Below are positions 24,933-34,521 of a DNA stretch of 64,000 bases, one piece after another. The stretch spans positions 930,001 through 994,000 of the forward strand of contig RBKR01000018.1 of NCBI GenBank assembly GCA_004835665.1. The letters run 5' to 3'. The notes under the pieces were generated by a model that saw only the letters and a list, made by a program, of their open reading frames with translations, did not search any database and was not told the DNA's origin. The DNA is from Phoma sp. XZ068 (lineage: Eukaryota; Ascomycota; Dothideomycetes; Pleosporales; Didymellaceae). Position 1 is the first letter of the stretch. Every line of letters starts with the position of its first letter. A program made the translations under genes and the position numbers.

Positions 24933-26633
24933 ATGTCTCAACAACACAACGCGCAATATCAACAAGACGAAGGTAGGGTCCAGCTTGCCCTTCTAGCCTA
25001 TCGTTCAGATGAATTTCCAAGCCTGCGACGCGCTGCTGCAGCATTCAACGTTAATCATCATACCCTATCTAAACGTGCCAAGGGAATACCATTTCGACTC
25101 GAAACACGCGTGAACTGCCTCAAGCTTACTGCAATAGAGGAAGAGACGATTATCCAATACATACTTGACCTTGACGCGCGAGGCTTTGCGCCCCGGCTGT
25201 GTGAGGTGGCAGATATGGCTGATAAACTGTTGGGTGTGCGTGATGGAAAGCCAGTTGGCAAGCACTGGGCTGCGCGCTTTGTGACGCGCTCAGATAGGCT
25301 CAAGATGGCGTTCAATCGAGCAAAGGATAGGCAGAGGATAATGCAGGAAGATCCTGAGGTCATTGGCGCGTGGTTCAAGTTGGTAGAGGATACCAAAGCC
25401 AAGTACGGCGTCCATGACGACGACGTGCACAACTTTGACGAGACTGGCTTCCAGATGGGCGTCATTGGGTCCATGAAGGTCGTCACAGGCTCTGATAGAC
25501 GTACTCGACCAGAGCTCGTTCAGCCAGGAGATCGCGAGTGGGTTACAGTCATCCAGAGTATCTGCGCTGCTGGCCACGCAACCCCGCCATTTATCATCTA
25601 CAAAGGGCGTGTCCACATCTCTGCATGGTACGAGGAGGCAGATATACCGCGTAATTGGAAGCTCTCTGTCTCAGAGAACGGATGGACAAACAACGCGCTT
25701 GGCCTGGAGTGGTTGAAGCACTTTGACACGCATACAACAGCGCGTCAGGTGGGGGTATACCGGCTGCTCATTTTGGACGGTCACGAGAGCCACCTTAACC
25801 AGGAGTTCAAGGACTATTGCTTGGAGAACAAGATCCTTACGCTCTGTATGCCTCCCCATTCATCACACATCCTCCAGCCACTTGATGTGGTCTGCTTCTC
25901 GCCATTGAAGCGGAAGTACTCCCAACGCGTCCGAGACTTGGCACGCCGACGCGTCTTCCACATCAACAAGGAAGGCTTCCTACCTGCCTTCAAGGACGCG
26001 TTTTTTGACGTATTCACACAGGCTAATTGTCGAAAGGCCTTTGAGGCATCAGGACTAGTCCCTGTCAACGCGCAGGTAGTGTTGGATCGCCTGGAGACAC
26101 GGTTGCGTACCCCGCCTCAACCCCCACTACCAACAACCCCGTGGCAGTCGAAGACTCCAAGCAATACGCATGAATTTGGGTCTCAGTCAAAGCTTGTGAG
26201 CGAGTCTTTTACTCGGTCACCAGTTGCTGCCCAAGCTGGCTTCTCACAGCTTGTAAAGGGAGCTGAACTAATGCTGCATCAAAATGCGCTTCTTGCTGCC
26301 CGCAATACTGAGCTTGAAGAGCAATTGGCAGTGATGACCAAGCGGAAAGGGCGCAAAAGGAAGCAGATTCAGCATGGGGGTACATTGGAGTATGGAGTAG
26401 GGTCAGCGCAGGTAGCTGCTGAGGCGTCTGTGGTGGCTTTGTCGTCCAAAAGGACTCGAGGTGGTGGTGATCAAGAAATAGCACAACCAGCTCTACGGCG
26501 CTGTGGGAACTGTGGAGGGACTGGGCACAACGCTCGTACGTGCAAAAAGGATTCAGAAGACACTTCTGAATCAGATGCGAGCACAAGGTTCATAGGATCC
26601 TTGTTTGATAGCGATGAATCTGATAATTCATAA
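24933..26633 (+). CDS. Pogo/Fot1 family transposase, DD35D, with C-terminal zinc knuckle (P2)
   Basis: A single-exon 566-residue transposase. Residues about 10-55 form a Psq-like helix-turn-helix, about 60-130 a CENP-B-type DNA-binding domain and about 165-380 the DDE nuclease. Candidate catalytic residues are D169 (NFDETG), D282 (ILDGHESH) and D318 (QPLDVV), with 35 residues between the last two. A CCHC knuckle (pattern CGNCGGTGHNARTC) lies near the C-terminus, followed by an acidic, Ser-rich tail. The ATG is 32 bp inside the left repeat. It is clearly homologous to the P1 enzyme along its whole length but diverged, so the two are separate families and not recent duplicates. The frame is open with no RIP stops. 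Confidence 0.95.
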   Translation: MSQQHNAQYQQDEGRVQLALLAYRSDEFPSLRRAAAAFNVNHHTLSKRAKGIPFRLETRVNCLKLTAIEEETIIQYILDLDARGFAPRLCEVADMADKLLGVRDGKPVGKHWAARFVTRSDRLKMAFNRAKDRQRIMQEDPEVIGAWFKLVEDTKAKYGVHDDDVHNFDETGFQMGVIGSMKVVTGSDRRTRPELVQPGDREWVTVIQSICAAGHATPPFIIYKGRVHISAWYEEADIPRNWKLSVSENGWTNNALGLEWLKHFDTHTTARQVGVYRLLILDGHESHLNQEFKDYCLENKILTLCMPPHSSHILQPLDVVCFSPLKRKYSQRVRDLARRRVFHINKEGFLPAFKDAFFDVFTQANCRKAFEASGLVPVNAQVVLDRLETRLRTPPQPPLPTTPWQSKTPSNTHEFGSQSKLVSESFTRSPVAAQAGFSQLVKGAELMLHQNALLAARNTELEEQLAVMTKRKGRKRKQIQHGGTLEYGVGSAQVAAEASVVALSSKRTRGGGDQEIAQPALRRCGNCGGTGHNARTCKKDSEDTSESDASTRFIGSLFDSDESDNS

Positions 26634-26653
26634 CTAGTGTTAGTCGTGCCAAG

Positions 26654-26701
26654 AGATTTTGTCGCTCTCGGTGGGTTGTCGCTCTCGGTGGTGGTTTACG
26701 T
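26654..26701. repeat. Right terminal inverted repeat of P2 (48 bp)
   Basis: Perfect inverted copy of 24,853-24,900, followed by the TA duplication. Confidence 0.93.
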
Positions 26702-26703
26702 TA

Positions 26704-26880
26704 TTATATTCTTTTCTATAAGACTATAATAGTATATTATATAGGTAATATAATATAGAATAAATAGATAGTATATTAGAATAAGATAAGATAAAATATT
26801 AGAGAGTAAGTCTATAAGAGATTTAGTAGGTTATATATATATAGTCTAAAAGCCTCTACCTTAGCCCCAAGCTATACCTA
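26704..26880. other. End of the RIP-mutated AT-rich block
   Basis: AT-rich, TA-dense sequence without recognisable domains. From about 26,870 onward CC, CG and CA reappear and composition becomes normal within about 100 bp. Confidence 0.7.
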
Positions 26881-26961
26881 GTAGCTAGCTGGTATAGGGA
26901 GAAGTAGAATACCCGTGATATAATACTACTTAAATACTAGCCCCGCAAGTATAGCTTACAA

Positions 26962-27557
26962 TTACTTGAGAAGATCCTCAGGCTTCATTATGCCTCTCTT
27001 TAACATGCCTACCATCGCGGGTGTTGGATCCCCCATGATCTCCGTCTTGGACAAACGTATCCCATTGCCGACTTTCCTGTAGTGGAAATTAAAGGCAGCG
27101 GGACTCGCACCATCCCACTCATTGCCATCTTTATCCTTGACTTTCTCTCCGCTTTCCTGCTTGCCAGGAACGGCCAGGGTCCAGTACAGTGTCGCCAGGC
27201 CCACCATCTCCCAGCCATCGTCGACCTCGTAGGTGACGAGGTGATAGGGAATGTGTGCCCATTTTGCAAAGGGGGCGTAGATTTCCTTGTACAGGGCGTC
27301 AGCGGAGGCTTGTGCGCCTTGATCTCTTTGGCCCGTGGTACGGACGAGCAGGTGGTCGTCGGCCATCCAGGTGTTTTTGACTTCGTCGTAAGCTTTGGAG
27401 TCATAAGTGAGCGTGTATTGCTCCCTGATGCAGAGTTAGAGGGCGGAAGTGTGAGGCGGAATTGATGAACGTACATCCATTTCATGCACGGGTGAGCGCG
27501 GGTCTCGTCGTCCCAGGTTCCGTAGTGAACGAATGCTGGCTTGGTGGAAAAGGACAT
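26962..27557 (-). CDS. NTF2/SnoaL-like small protein
   Basis: Two exons: 27,475-27,557 and 26,962-27,424, joined across a 50-nt intron (GTACGT...GCATCAG), giving about 181 residues. The start MSFSTKPAFVHYG is the only ATG that opens the first exon. Length and pattern (a helical N-terminus with WMEQYTLTYDSK, then several strands) fit the NTF2-like cone fold used by SnoaL-type cyclases, small enzymes and binding proteins. No catalytic residues can be assigned with confidence. No signal peptide or membrane segment, so probably cytosolic. The stop codon lies less than 100 bp from RIP-mutated DNA, so this gene sits right at the compartment border. The splice is well supported; the family is a moderate-confidence call. 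Confidence 0.6.
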
Positions 27558-28187
27558 TGTGGTGCAAGTGAGGATCTACAGTAAAGTTACGCGTTGGTTG
27601 TATTTCGTTTTGCTAACTATGTGTGGTACGAGTGGGAGCCGTAACTTATAGGAGGTATGCATTGTCAGCTCCGACTCGAGTTGCGTTACACGGTGCACCA
27701 GCTCGTGAGCTTCTCAGCTCCACTGAGCCGATAGCTGGAACAGCACAATACCGGTAACGACATCTTGGAGCGAAATCGGTTACTATTCGCTGCTATAATG
27801 TGTATGGCACGTGGATGGCGCCGTTGGAGTGCTTTAACCTGACAGGCGTTGCCATGGCGTGCGGCTGAACAGCTATCCGTCTACAGTAGCTTGCCGGCTG
27901 CAGGGTGCGGGGAAGTATGAAGGTCAGCTCAACCCCTCATGTACACGCAAGCCTACAGAGCATTATTGTTACAAAGGAAGCTGCTATGCTCTCAGCTTCG
28001 TGGTACGTTTTGTAGGCAAGCGCGCAGCGCTTCTAGATCAGCCGGACGCTGTTTGGGCGGTGATAGGCCCGATCGACCAGTTGTTGCGCTTCCTGTTCGG
28101 TGAGCTACCATGCCACTGTAGCAATACTTGACCCAAATACTGCCAGGTGTCTCGGTTGACGGGGGCTACGAGGGCATGGGACATCCT
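27558..28187. other. Intergenic, no gene recognised
   Basis: 630 bp of normal-GC DNA between the starts of the NTF2-like gene and the 3' end of the Mpp6-like gene. It should hold the promoter of the first and the terminator of the second. No conserved frame or RNA gene was seen. Confidence 0.5.
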
Positions 28188-29075
28188 TTACCTTCGTCCG
28201 CCTCGACCTCTGCCTCGACCAGCAGATGCACGTGCAGAGTTGGGGCAGTCGGCCTTTGCGTGGCCCTTCTGCCCGCACTTGAAGCACTCCATGCTGCTCA
28301 TGTCACGTCCTGCAGGTTTGCGACCTCCGCTCAGCGACGTTAGGCGATCGAGGCTGGCGTCTTCGTTTATCGGTCTGGGGGGTCCCCTCGGCGAGGCGTC
28401 CCCTGAGCTCTTTCGCGATGCGCGTTTCTTGGACGACATGTCGCGCTTCGTCTCGCGTATGAGCTCGGCGGTCGGGTCGTCGGAGTCGTAGTCGTCTTCG
28501 GAAGAGGCGTCGGTCTCGCCTTCGGAACCGTCTGCTGGCTCAAACACGGCTTTCTGTCCCTTGTCAGCACGCACCCTCGGCGCTCGGCGGCTGCTTGCAA
28601 CGTACGTCTGCCTTCTTCTTCACGCCCCCGCCATACTGCTTTCTGATTGGCTGTGCCGGCTCGTCGTCGTCGTCGTCGTCGCTGTCCTCTGCATCGAGCT
28701 CGGCGAAGCCGGCCTGTCGGACGTCCAGTCCTGCCCCCCGCCGGCCGTCGAGCGGATCCTTGTAGCTCAGCACCCACTTTGTCTCGCCCGTGTATTGCGC
28801 AGCCTTGTCCAGCGCCTCCTGTTGCTTCTTCGCCTCTTCGGCAAGCGCGGATTGCAGGATCTGCTGGTCTGCCGCCGCCGAGCTGCCGTTGGAGAGTCGC
28901 ACTTTCTTCGACGCGGGGCCGTTGGGTGTTGCCGGCGACGAGGCGACGTTTTTGGCTGCCGAGCGCTGCATGAACTGGCTGGTTGTCAGCGACCGGCCTT
29001 GCACCGCGTGTCTGGAGAGCGCACCTTCATCGTCATGAGCCGATTGGACATGGACTTTGGTGTGTTGCCCGACAT
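28188..29075 (-). CDS. MPP6: Mpp6-like nuclear exosome cofactor with C-terminal zinc knuckle
   Basis: Three exons: 29,025-29,075, 28,606-28,974 and 28,188-28,559, with introns of 50 and 46 nt, giving 263 residues. The N-terminus reads SNRLMTMK then FMQRSAA after the first splice, which is the conserved LSxxLLxMKFMQR box of M-phase phosphoprotein 6, the RNA-binding cofactor that helps load Mtr4 on the nuclear exosome. A second conserved spot is KWVLSYKDP. An acidic run (DSDDDDDDE) follows, then Ser/Arg-rich sequence, a CCHC knuckle (CFKCGQKGHAKADC) and a Gly/Arg-rich tail. The knuckle and RGG-like tail are absent from the human protein and would add RNA contacts. Splicing is strongly supported because it restores the Mpp6 box. 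Nuclear location is inferred. Confidence 0.78.
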
Positions 29076-29694
29076 TGTGGGCGAGTCGGCGCTTCTGCTT
29101 CGGGCTGTGCTATCGCGAGGGAGGTTTTGGTGCGCGACAAGAATCGTCAAGCTGGAATATCTTCTGCCGTTCTGCGACGGTCCATTGCAGAGCCGCGGGC
29201 AGCATTGGAACTTTTGCGCACAGACATGACGCTAGAGCTGTCCGGCTCCGCCTTCCTCGTGGGCCGCTGCAAGGTTGCACCTTCCCCATCTCAACCTTGC
29301 TGTCAACATCTTCGAATACCTTGGAAAGTTTGCTGGTATCCCTAGATTACAACCAACCTCCGTGCCAAAGTTCCCCTTCCAAGTGCTTCTTGTCTCGAGG
29401 CCCCGCTCTACGTCATTGATATTCACTCCATCATCATATTAGTGTAAACATATAATACTGTCTCAAAAGAGAACAGCCCCACAACCTTGAGCAGATCCAC
29501 GGGCGTAGAAGGAACTCCACTATCTCGATAGGTTTCGAAAAGCATCGTTGTCGGCCTGTGTACTTGGACAGCGAGTACCACGCCGGAGCATCACGGACAT
29601 CGACAACCGGCTCTCCTCGACACCCGGAACACCAACATATCAACTTTCACATCTCCACAGGCATTCGGCCCAGGAACATTCATCACAACCCACA
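29076..29694. other. Divergent intergenic region
   Basis: About 620 bp between two divergently transcribed genes, so it should hold both promoters. An in-frame extension upstream of the downstream gene (from 29,548) is more likely 5' UTR than coding. Nothing else recognised. Confidence 0.5.
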
Positions 29695-30321
29695 ATGGTT
29701 GCCTCAATACCCAACGACATCTTTCAATTCGGCACTACTGCCGCCACAGCACTCGGCTTCGCCCAAGGCCAGCCATGCACAGCGGACCTCACATCCCACG
29801 GCACCGACGGCATCGGCTCCTTTGAAGACGGACGTCTCATGATACTGAATAACGGCGAAGCTTACGCCCTGTCAAGCGATAACAAAGCTACAACAGCGCC
29901 CATGGACGCCCGCCTCCCTTTCGCAATGGTCACCGTCTTCCGTCCTAACTTCCGCATGGAGGTACCATCCCTTGATATGGAGAGCCTAGATGACCTGCTT
30001 TCGAGTCCAAAGCTCGCACATGCAAGAGCTGTGAATACGCTTGCGCCGTTCAAAGTAGTTGGCATGTTCAAGTCGGTCGAGTTTGTCGATGGTGGCGAGC
30101 AGCATGATTTGAAGGGTATTGTATTTGGATACGTGGTGCCGACGTGGATGAAGGGCATCTGTGGGCCGAGGGTACATGCGCACTTCTTGGCTGATTCAGG
30201 CGAGGTGGGTGGGAAGGTGGTGGATTTTGAGACTGAAGTTGCAACGTTGAGTTATGCGAAGACGGGCAGGTTTCATTTGGGGTTCTCGCAGAGTCAGGAA
30301 TGGGAGGATGTAAGGTTATGA
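29695..30321 (+). CDS. Alpha-acetolactate decarboxylase-like protein
   Basis: A 208-residue intronless gene. Enzymes of this family turn 2-acetolactate into (R)-acetoin and CO2, a step of the butanediol pathway that diverts acetolactate away from valine synthesis. Family signatures seen: GTDGIGSFEDG (36-46), NGEAYAL, LPFAMVTVF (74-82) and GPRVHAHFL (157-165). In the bacterial enzymes zinc is held by three histidines. Here the first two are present (H161, H163), but the third, eleven residues on, is lysine (K174 in GGKVVDF where bacteria have GGH). The start at 29,695 sits in a good ATGG context; an upstream in-frame start at 29,548 is not an ATG. No signal peptide. The family is common in bacteria and patchy in fungi, so past transfer is possible. 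The missing ligand makes activity uncertain. Confidence 0.85.
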   Translation: MVASIPNDIFQFGTTAATALGFAQGQPCTADLTSHGTDGIGSFEDGRLMILNNGEAYALSSDNKATTAPMDARLPFAMVTVFRPNFRMEVPSLDMESLDDLLSSPKLAHARAVNTLAPFKVVGMFKSVEFVDGGEQHDLKGIVFGYVVPTWMKGICGPRVHAHFLADSGEVGGKVVDFETEVATLSYAKTGRFHLGFSQSQEWEDVRL

Positions 30322-30417
30322 GGGAGACTGTTCAACTGTCTCGGTTTCAATCTACATATCAAAAGCTACCATCTGACTGCCTGAAGGCCCGCCAGTATAA
30401 TCAGCATTCTATTCAGT

Positions 30418-31975
30418 TCATTCGCCTCGTTTGTCAATCTCCACCGACTCATCATCCGATAACGCCTTGCGCTCATCAACGGGCCGCTCAGGAACCAAGA
30501 AAGTCGCCGCAAATGTCGACGGAATCGTTATAGAAAACATGGCAAACGCAACGCCCAGGTTAATCATAGGCTTGATCTTCGCTGCACCAATACCAAATGC
30601 CAAACACGATCCAACAGACTCGAAAGACCGGAGCAAGCCAACGGCAAGCGTCAGAGTCTCGATGTCGTCGAAGAACGCCCCAAGCACCCAGTACACAAAC
30701 ATGTAGTGCGACTCGTTCATAAAACTACCAGCGCGTTAGCAAACCTATCGAGCTGTCTGAAACACATGGATACTTACCGAAACAGAACGTTCACCGCAAA
30801 ACCCCTACCAAACCCAGGTAAATCCCAGTCAAGTGTGACCTTCGGCACCGCCTCAGCATACAATTTCTCATTCGCAACCTGCCACCCAAACAGCGCCAGC
30901 ATCAGCACCGAAAAGAACGCCCACGTTCCTTTCGCCAGTGCCGGTCGACTGAAGTACGTCGTGTCGTAGAACCAGCCCCACAGCAGGTTCGCGATGGTCG
31001 CAGCGATGCCGGAAGTGAGCGAACCAAGTGTGCGTGCGCGAACGGAGAAGTATTTTGTCAGGTAGATGCCCTGGTACGTGCTATTCCAGTTGAAGCCGAT
31101 CATGACAGGGATGAGGAGGTAGAAGCGGCGGTCAGTCAGGAGTGCCCACCATCTGGACACTTCTTTCATGACGGCTTTGTTCTTGGTTGGGTCCGGCACT
31201 TTGCGGCCGTCGCGGTGGATCACTTTCTGGGGCGGTGAGATGAGCAGGGCGAGCGGCAGGCCGAGACATTGCAGCGCGATGAGCACAATGTACGTCGTGT
31301 ATCCGACTTTCCCTCGCTGGCCGCTCTTGTAGTTGAGGGAGAGTTGGATGGAAGAGCCGATTAGCTGGCCGAGTTCGCGCAGCCCAAGCCAGATGCCAGT
31401 GAATTTTCCGCGGTCTTTGATGTCTGCGTAACCGAGGGCGATTGCTCCTTCAGAAGCCCAGAGTGCGGAAGCTGCGAGGCCGCAGGTGGCGCCCCCGAGG
31501 AGGACGAACCATTCTGTACCGTAGCGGTTGTTCACGTATAGTGAAGCCGAGTATGGTGCGTATCCAAGTGTGCCCAGAATCAAGACGTTCTTTAGTCCAA
31601 ATTTGTTGGCGAGAATAGCGAAGATGGAGCAGCCAAAGACCATGATCCCGAAGGTCAGCGAGTTGGCACCGTTGACCAGATACGGTTCTTGCTGGCCTCC
31701 CGCTCCAACATCTAGAAGCTGTCAGATATATACAGTGGCAGGAGTTGCTCTAAAACTCACTGTTGAGCGCGTTCCAGATACCTTGTCCAAAGTCAGCACG
31801 TTCTTCACTTTTCCTTGTTCCTGTAAGTCTTACCAGGTTGCGTGAACGATATCAAACCGACGATAATTACATTGAAGAGTGGACTTCGGTACCATCGCGT
31901 AAATCGTGAGACGGGTTTCGTCACTTGCCCACCCTGCGCTTGCTCGATCTCCGGTTCGATAACCTTTTCAGCCAT
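30418..31975 (-). CDS. UNC93-like MFS transporter 1
   Basis: Four exons: 31,834-31,975, 31,761-31,781 (a 21-nt micro-exon), 30,778-31,711 and 30,418-30,724, with introns of 52, 49 and 53 nt, giving 467 residues. After a polar N-terminus it has about eleven hydrophobic segments and the fungal UNC93/DUF895 features: SPLFNVIIVGLISFTQPGIWNALN across the first splices, then VGAGGQQEPYLVNGANSLTFG, LGYAPYSASLYVNNRYG and YFSVRARTLGS. Members are plasma or organelle membrane proteins whose cargo in fungi is mostly unknown. It is a paralogue of the gene at 36,821-38,438, and both lie next to flavin monooxygenases, which suggests a role in uptake or efflux of the cluster's substrate. Confident family, unknown cargo. 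Confidence 0.85.
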
Positions 31976-32776
31976 AGCGAGGAAATCGATAATTGCGAAG
32001 CTCGTGTTTGCTGCACTACCGTGGTAGGTTTCTTCTTATACATCTTGACTGCACATCGTGGCTTTCCGACTATATCCCGCGTGCACTGTGTATGTTCGAG
32101 GCTTGATAAGGTGTGATCGACATGGCAGGTCGAATTGCCTGATTAGGCTAGCTGTATGATGCTATTTGGCGCATGAATGGCATAATCGACTTCTGGAAGG
32201 TATACCAAGCGACTCCCAAGCCTATGAAAACAAATTCAGTAGTATGCCAAGATTTTGGATTTCTTGTAACGGCGCTGTTGACCACAAGGCTTGCTGAAGC
32301 CTGGAAAAATCTTATCTGACGCAGGGTTTGTGGCGCTCGCCTCGGAACGTTAAGCAACATCGCTCGTTCTCACCAATACTTGCAGGCACTGCTCGAGTCG
32401 AGGCATTCAAAGGTAGATACCGTGCTGAAGCTGGCTTGTGACTTGTCATCACCCTTGAAAGCTTTGAGACAGGACTTGAATAACTCTCGTTCATTAGCCT
32501 TGCGCTGATCTGCACAGATTGGAGCACGACGACGCGATGCTGGAAGAGTACGAGGTTTGACGCTTTGAATGTTGTCGCATGTCAAGTTCACGGTACGTTT
32601 TTAAAACGGGAACCAGGAGAGAAGACACTGCGCTCAAATGCAACGCGCGCCTTACGTAGCAGTGGATCAGCGCGGTCCATCAAGTGAAGCGGCCACTCGC
32701 CCATTATCATCCGGTCTCATGGCCCGTTTCGGTCATCATTGAATAATCTCGCTTGGCTATCATGCGATGTTACTAT
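31976..32776. other. Intergenic, no gene recognised
   Basis: About 800 bp between two minus-strand genes. It should contain the promoter of the UNC93-like gene and the 3' end of the monooxygenase gene. Short frames on both strands show no conserved pattern. Confidence 0.5.
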
Positions 32777-34521
32777 CTATTCGGGAATGATATGGTCCTT
32801 GGCATCAACTCCAGCCTTCCAGCGGTATTTTGATGCGACGTGCTCATCCAGCGGGCCTTTCTGCCCTGGTTTCCCGTAAAAGTTTTCCCTGTATGTACCT
32901 CCGGGAACAGCGTAATCCTCCCAAAACAGGCCCCGTTCCTTCAACTCTGGAAGCAGCAGCTCAATGATGTCTTTGAAAGACTGCGGGAACAAAGCGTAGG
33001 CGAAGTTGAATCCGTCGACGTCGGCCTCGTCAACCCAGGTTTGAAGGCCATCCGCAACTTGAGCTGGAGTGCCAACAATGATGGGGCCATTACCACCAAT
33101 ACTCACGTGCTCAGCAACAGTATGCTTTGTCCACTTTGAGGTGCCCGGGGAGAACTTTGCGTAAGCCTCTACGGTTGATCGCACGGCGTTACTCTCAACC
33201 TCGCGAAGCTCCTCATCATCCCCGTACTTGCCAAGATCGATACCTGTCCAGCCACAGAATAGAGCCAGTGCGCCATCGAGAGAAGCATACTTACGGTAAT
33301 CAGCTAATTTGGCTTGAGCTTCTTCCTCGGTCCGCCCAATGATGGGGGTCACAAGGGCGAGGACCTTGATGTTGTTGGGGTCTCGACCATGCTGCGATGC
33401 TGCCAGCTCTCGGATCTCTGCAATACTTTTCGCAGGCACTTTCTCTCCATCAGCTTGCGGCATCTCCTAGACTGACGAATATGTACTTACCTGAGGGACT
33501 GAATGCACTGACAAAGATGGCTTCCGCACTCTGTGCTGCGAATTGCTTACCAGCCCTAGAAGTACCGGCCTGAAGTAGGAGCGGGGTTCGCTGTGGGCTT
33601 GGCTGGCATATGTGAGGTCCTGGTACAGTGAAGTACCTGCCGTTGTGGTTGATCTCGCGAACCCTGTCAGGGATGGTGTATACTCCCCTCTCACGGTCAA
33701 GAACAACTGCATCGTCTCTCCACGATGATTCGAAAAGCTTGTACATCACTTTCACATACTCTTCGGCTTGCGCATAGCGTTCGTCATGCTGCTAAGATCA
33801 GCGCTGTTCAGCCATGGCTTTGGCCGTACTTACGGCTACCTGCTCTTTGAACCCCATATTCCGCGCAGCTGAGTCGAGGTAACTCGTAACGATCTGCAGG
33901 AAATTTAGTTCTAGTTTGTGGTGAGGAGTCACGATGACCTACATTCCAACCCAGCCGACCTTTCGAGAGGTGATCGACTGTTGATAACCTTCGAGCCAAA
34001 TGGTACGGCTGCTCGTATGTTGTTGACACTGTTACACCAAACCCGATGCTTCTGGTCGCTGCTGCCATTGCGCTCACCACACTAAGTGGTTCATTGACAG
34101 GCCACTGTGCACCGGAGATCTTCGCAGCATCGAGATTGCCATTGTAAACCTTTACACTTGTTAAGACTCGTTTCATACTTCTGGTCCATCCAAACTAACA
34201 TCATAGCCACCGAGGACATCGGCAATGAAAATACCATGGAATTTGGCCTCTTCCAACAACTTTGCAAGTTCGACCCAGTGCTGGACATCGCCGAACTCAT
34301 GCGAATGATCTTCCGGGTGCCTCCATAGCCCGGGTGACTGGTGGCCACTGCCTGTTGGTTCATGACGAAGTCAGTTGTGCGCTTACTAATATGTTAATAT
34401 AAACATCCGCCCAGCGGGAAAGCTTCACATCTGACAAACATGGCGTTGGGTTGGTGCGCGGTCACGTGGACTTACACATCTCCACGAAGGCGTTCACAAT
34501 CCATTTCTTTGGAGGAGCCAT
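32777..34521 (-). CDS. NtaA/DszA-family FMN-dependent monooxygenase 1
   Basis: Six exons: 34,476-34,521, 34,200-34,351, 33,943-34,149, 33,834-33,893, 33,491-33,788 and 32,777-about 33,453, giving about 479 residues. Introns are 124, 50, 49, 45 and then either 37 nt (exon 6 from 33,453) or 73 nt (from 33,417, about 467 residues); both keep the frame and the longer exon fits the family better. It is a luciferase-like TIM barrel that uses FMNH2 and O2 from a separate reductase to cleave C-N or C-S bonds in compounds such as nitrilotriacetate or dibenzothiophene sulfone. Family marks: GIFIADVLGGYD, FGVTVSTTYEQPYHLARR, GRLGWNIVTS, SPQRTPLLLQAGTS, GRTEEEAQ. It is a diverged paralogue of the gene at 43,854. 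No membrane segment. The true substrate is unknown. Confidence 0.85.

Larger units (their letters stand above)
24853..26701 (+). mobile_element. Intact Fot1/pogo-type DNA transposon (element P2)
   Basis: A 1,849-bp element with perfect 48-bp inverted repeats (24,853-24,900 and 26,654-26,701) and TA on both sides (24,851-24,852 and 26,702-26,703). One open transposase gene lies on the plus strand. Like P1 it is GC-normal inside RIP-mutated DNA. The arms differ in sequence from those of P1 but share a layout: an internal repeat with a 17-bp period close to the tip, and the motif GCCAAGACCAC just inside the left arm (24,901-24,911; 1,406-1,416 in P1). Confidence 0.93.

Noticed and set aside
27859..28131. 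90-codon plus-strand frame between the NTF2-like and Mpp6-like genes
   Set aside because: Begins at a GTG, no recognisable domain and no splice partner.
28561..29229. 222-codon plus-strand frame opposite the Mpp6-like gene
   Set aside because: Mirror of a GC-rich coding region; the minus strand has the conserved Mpp6 box, correct introns and zinc knuckle.
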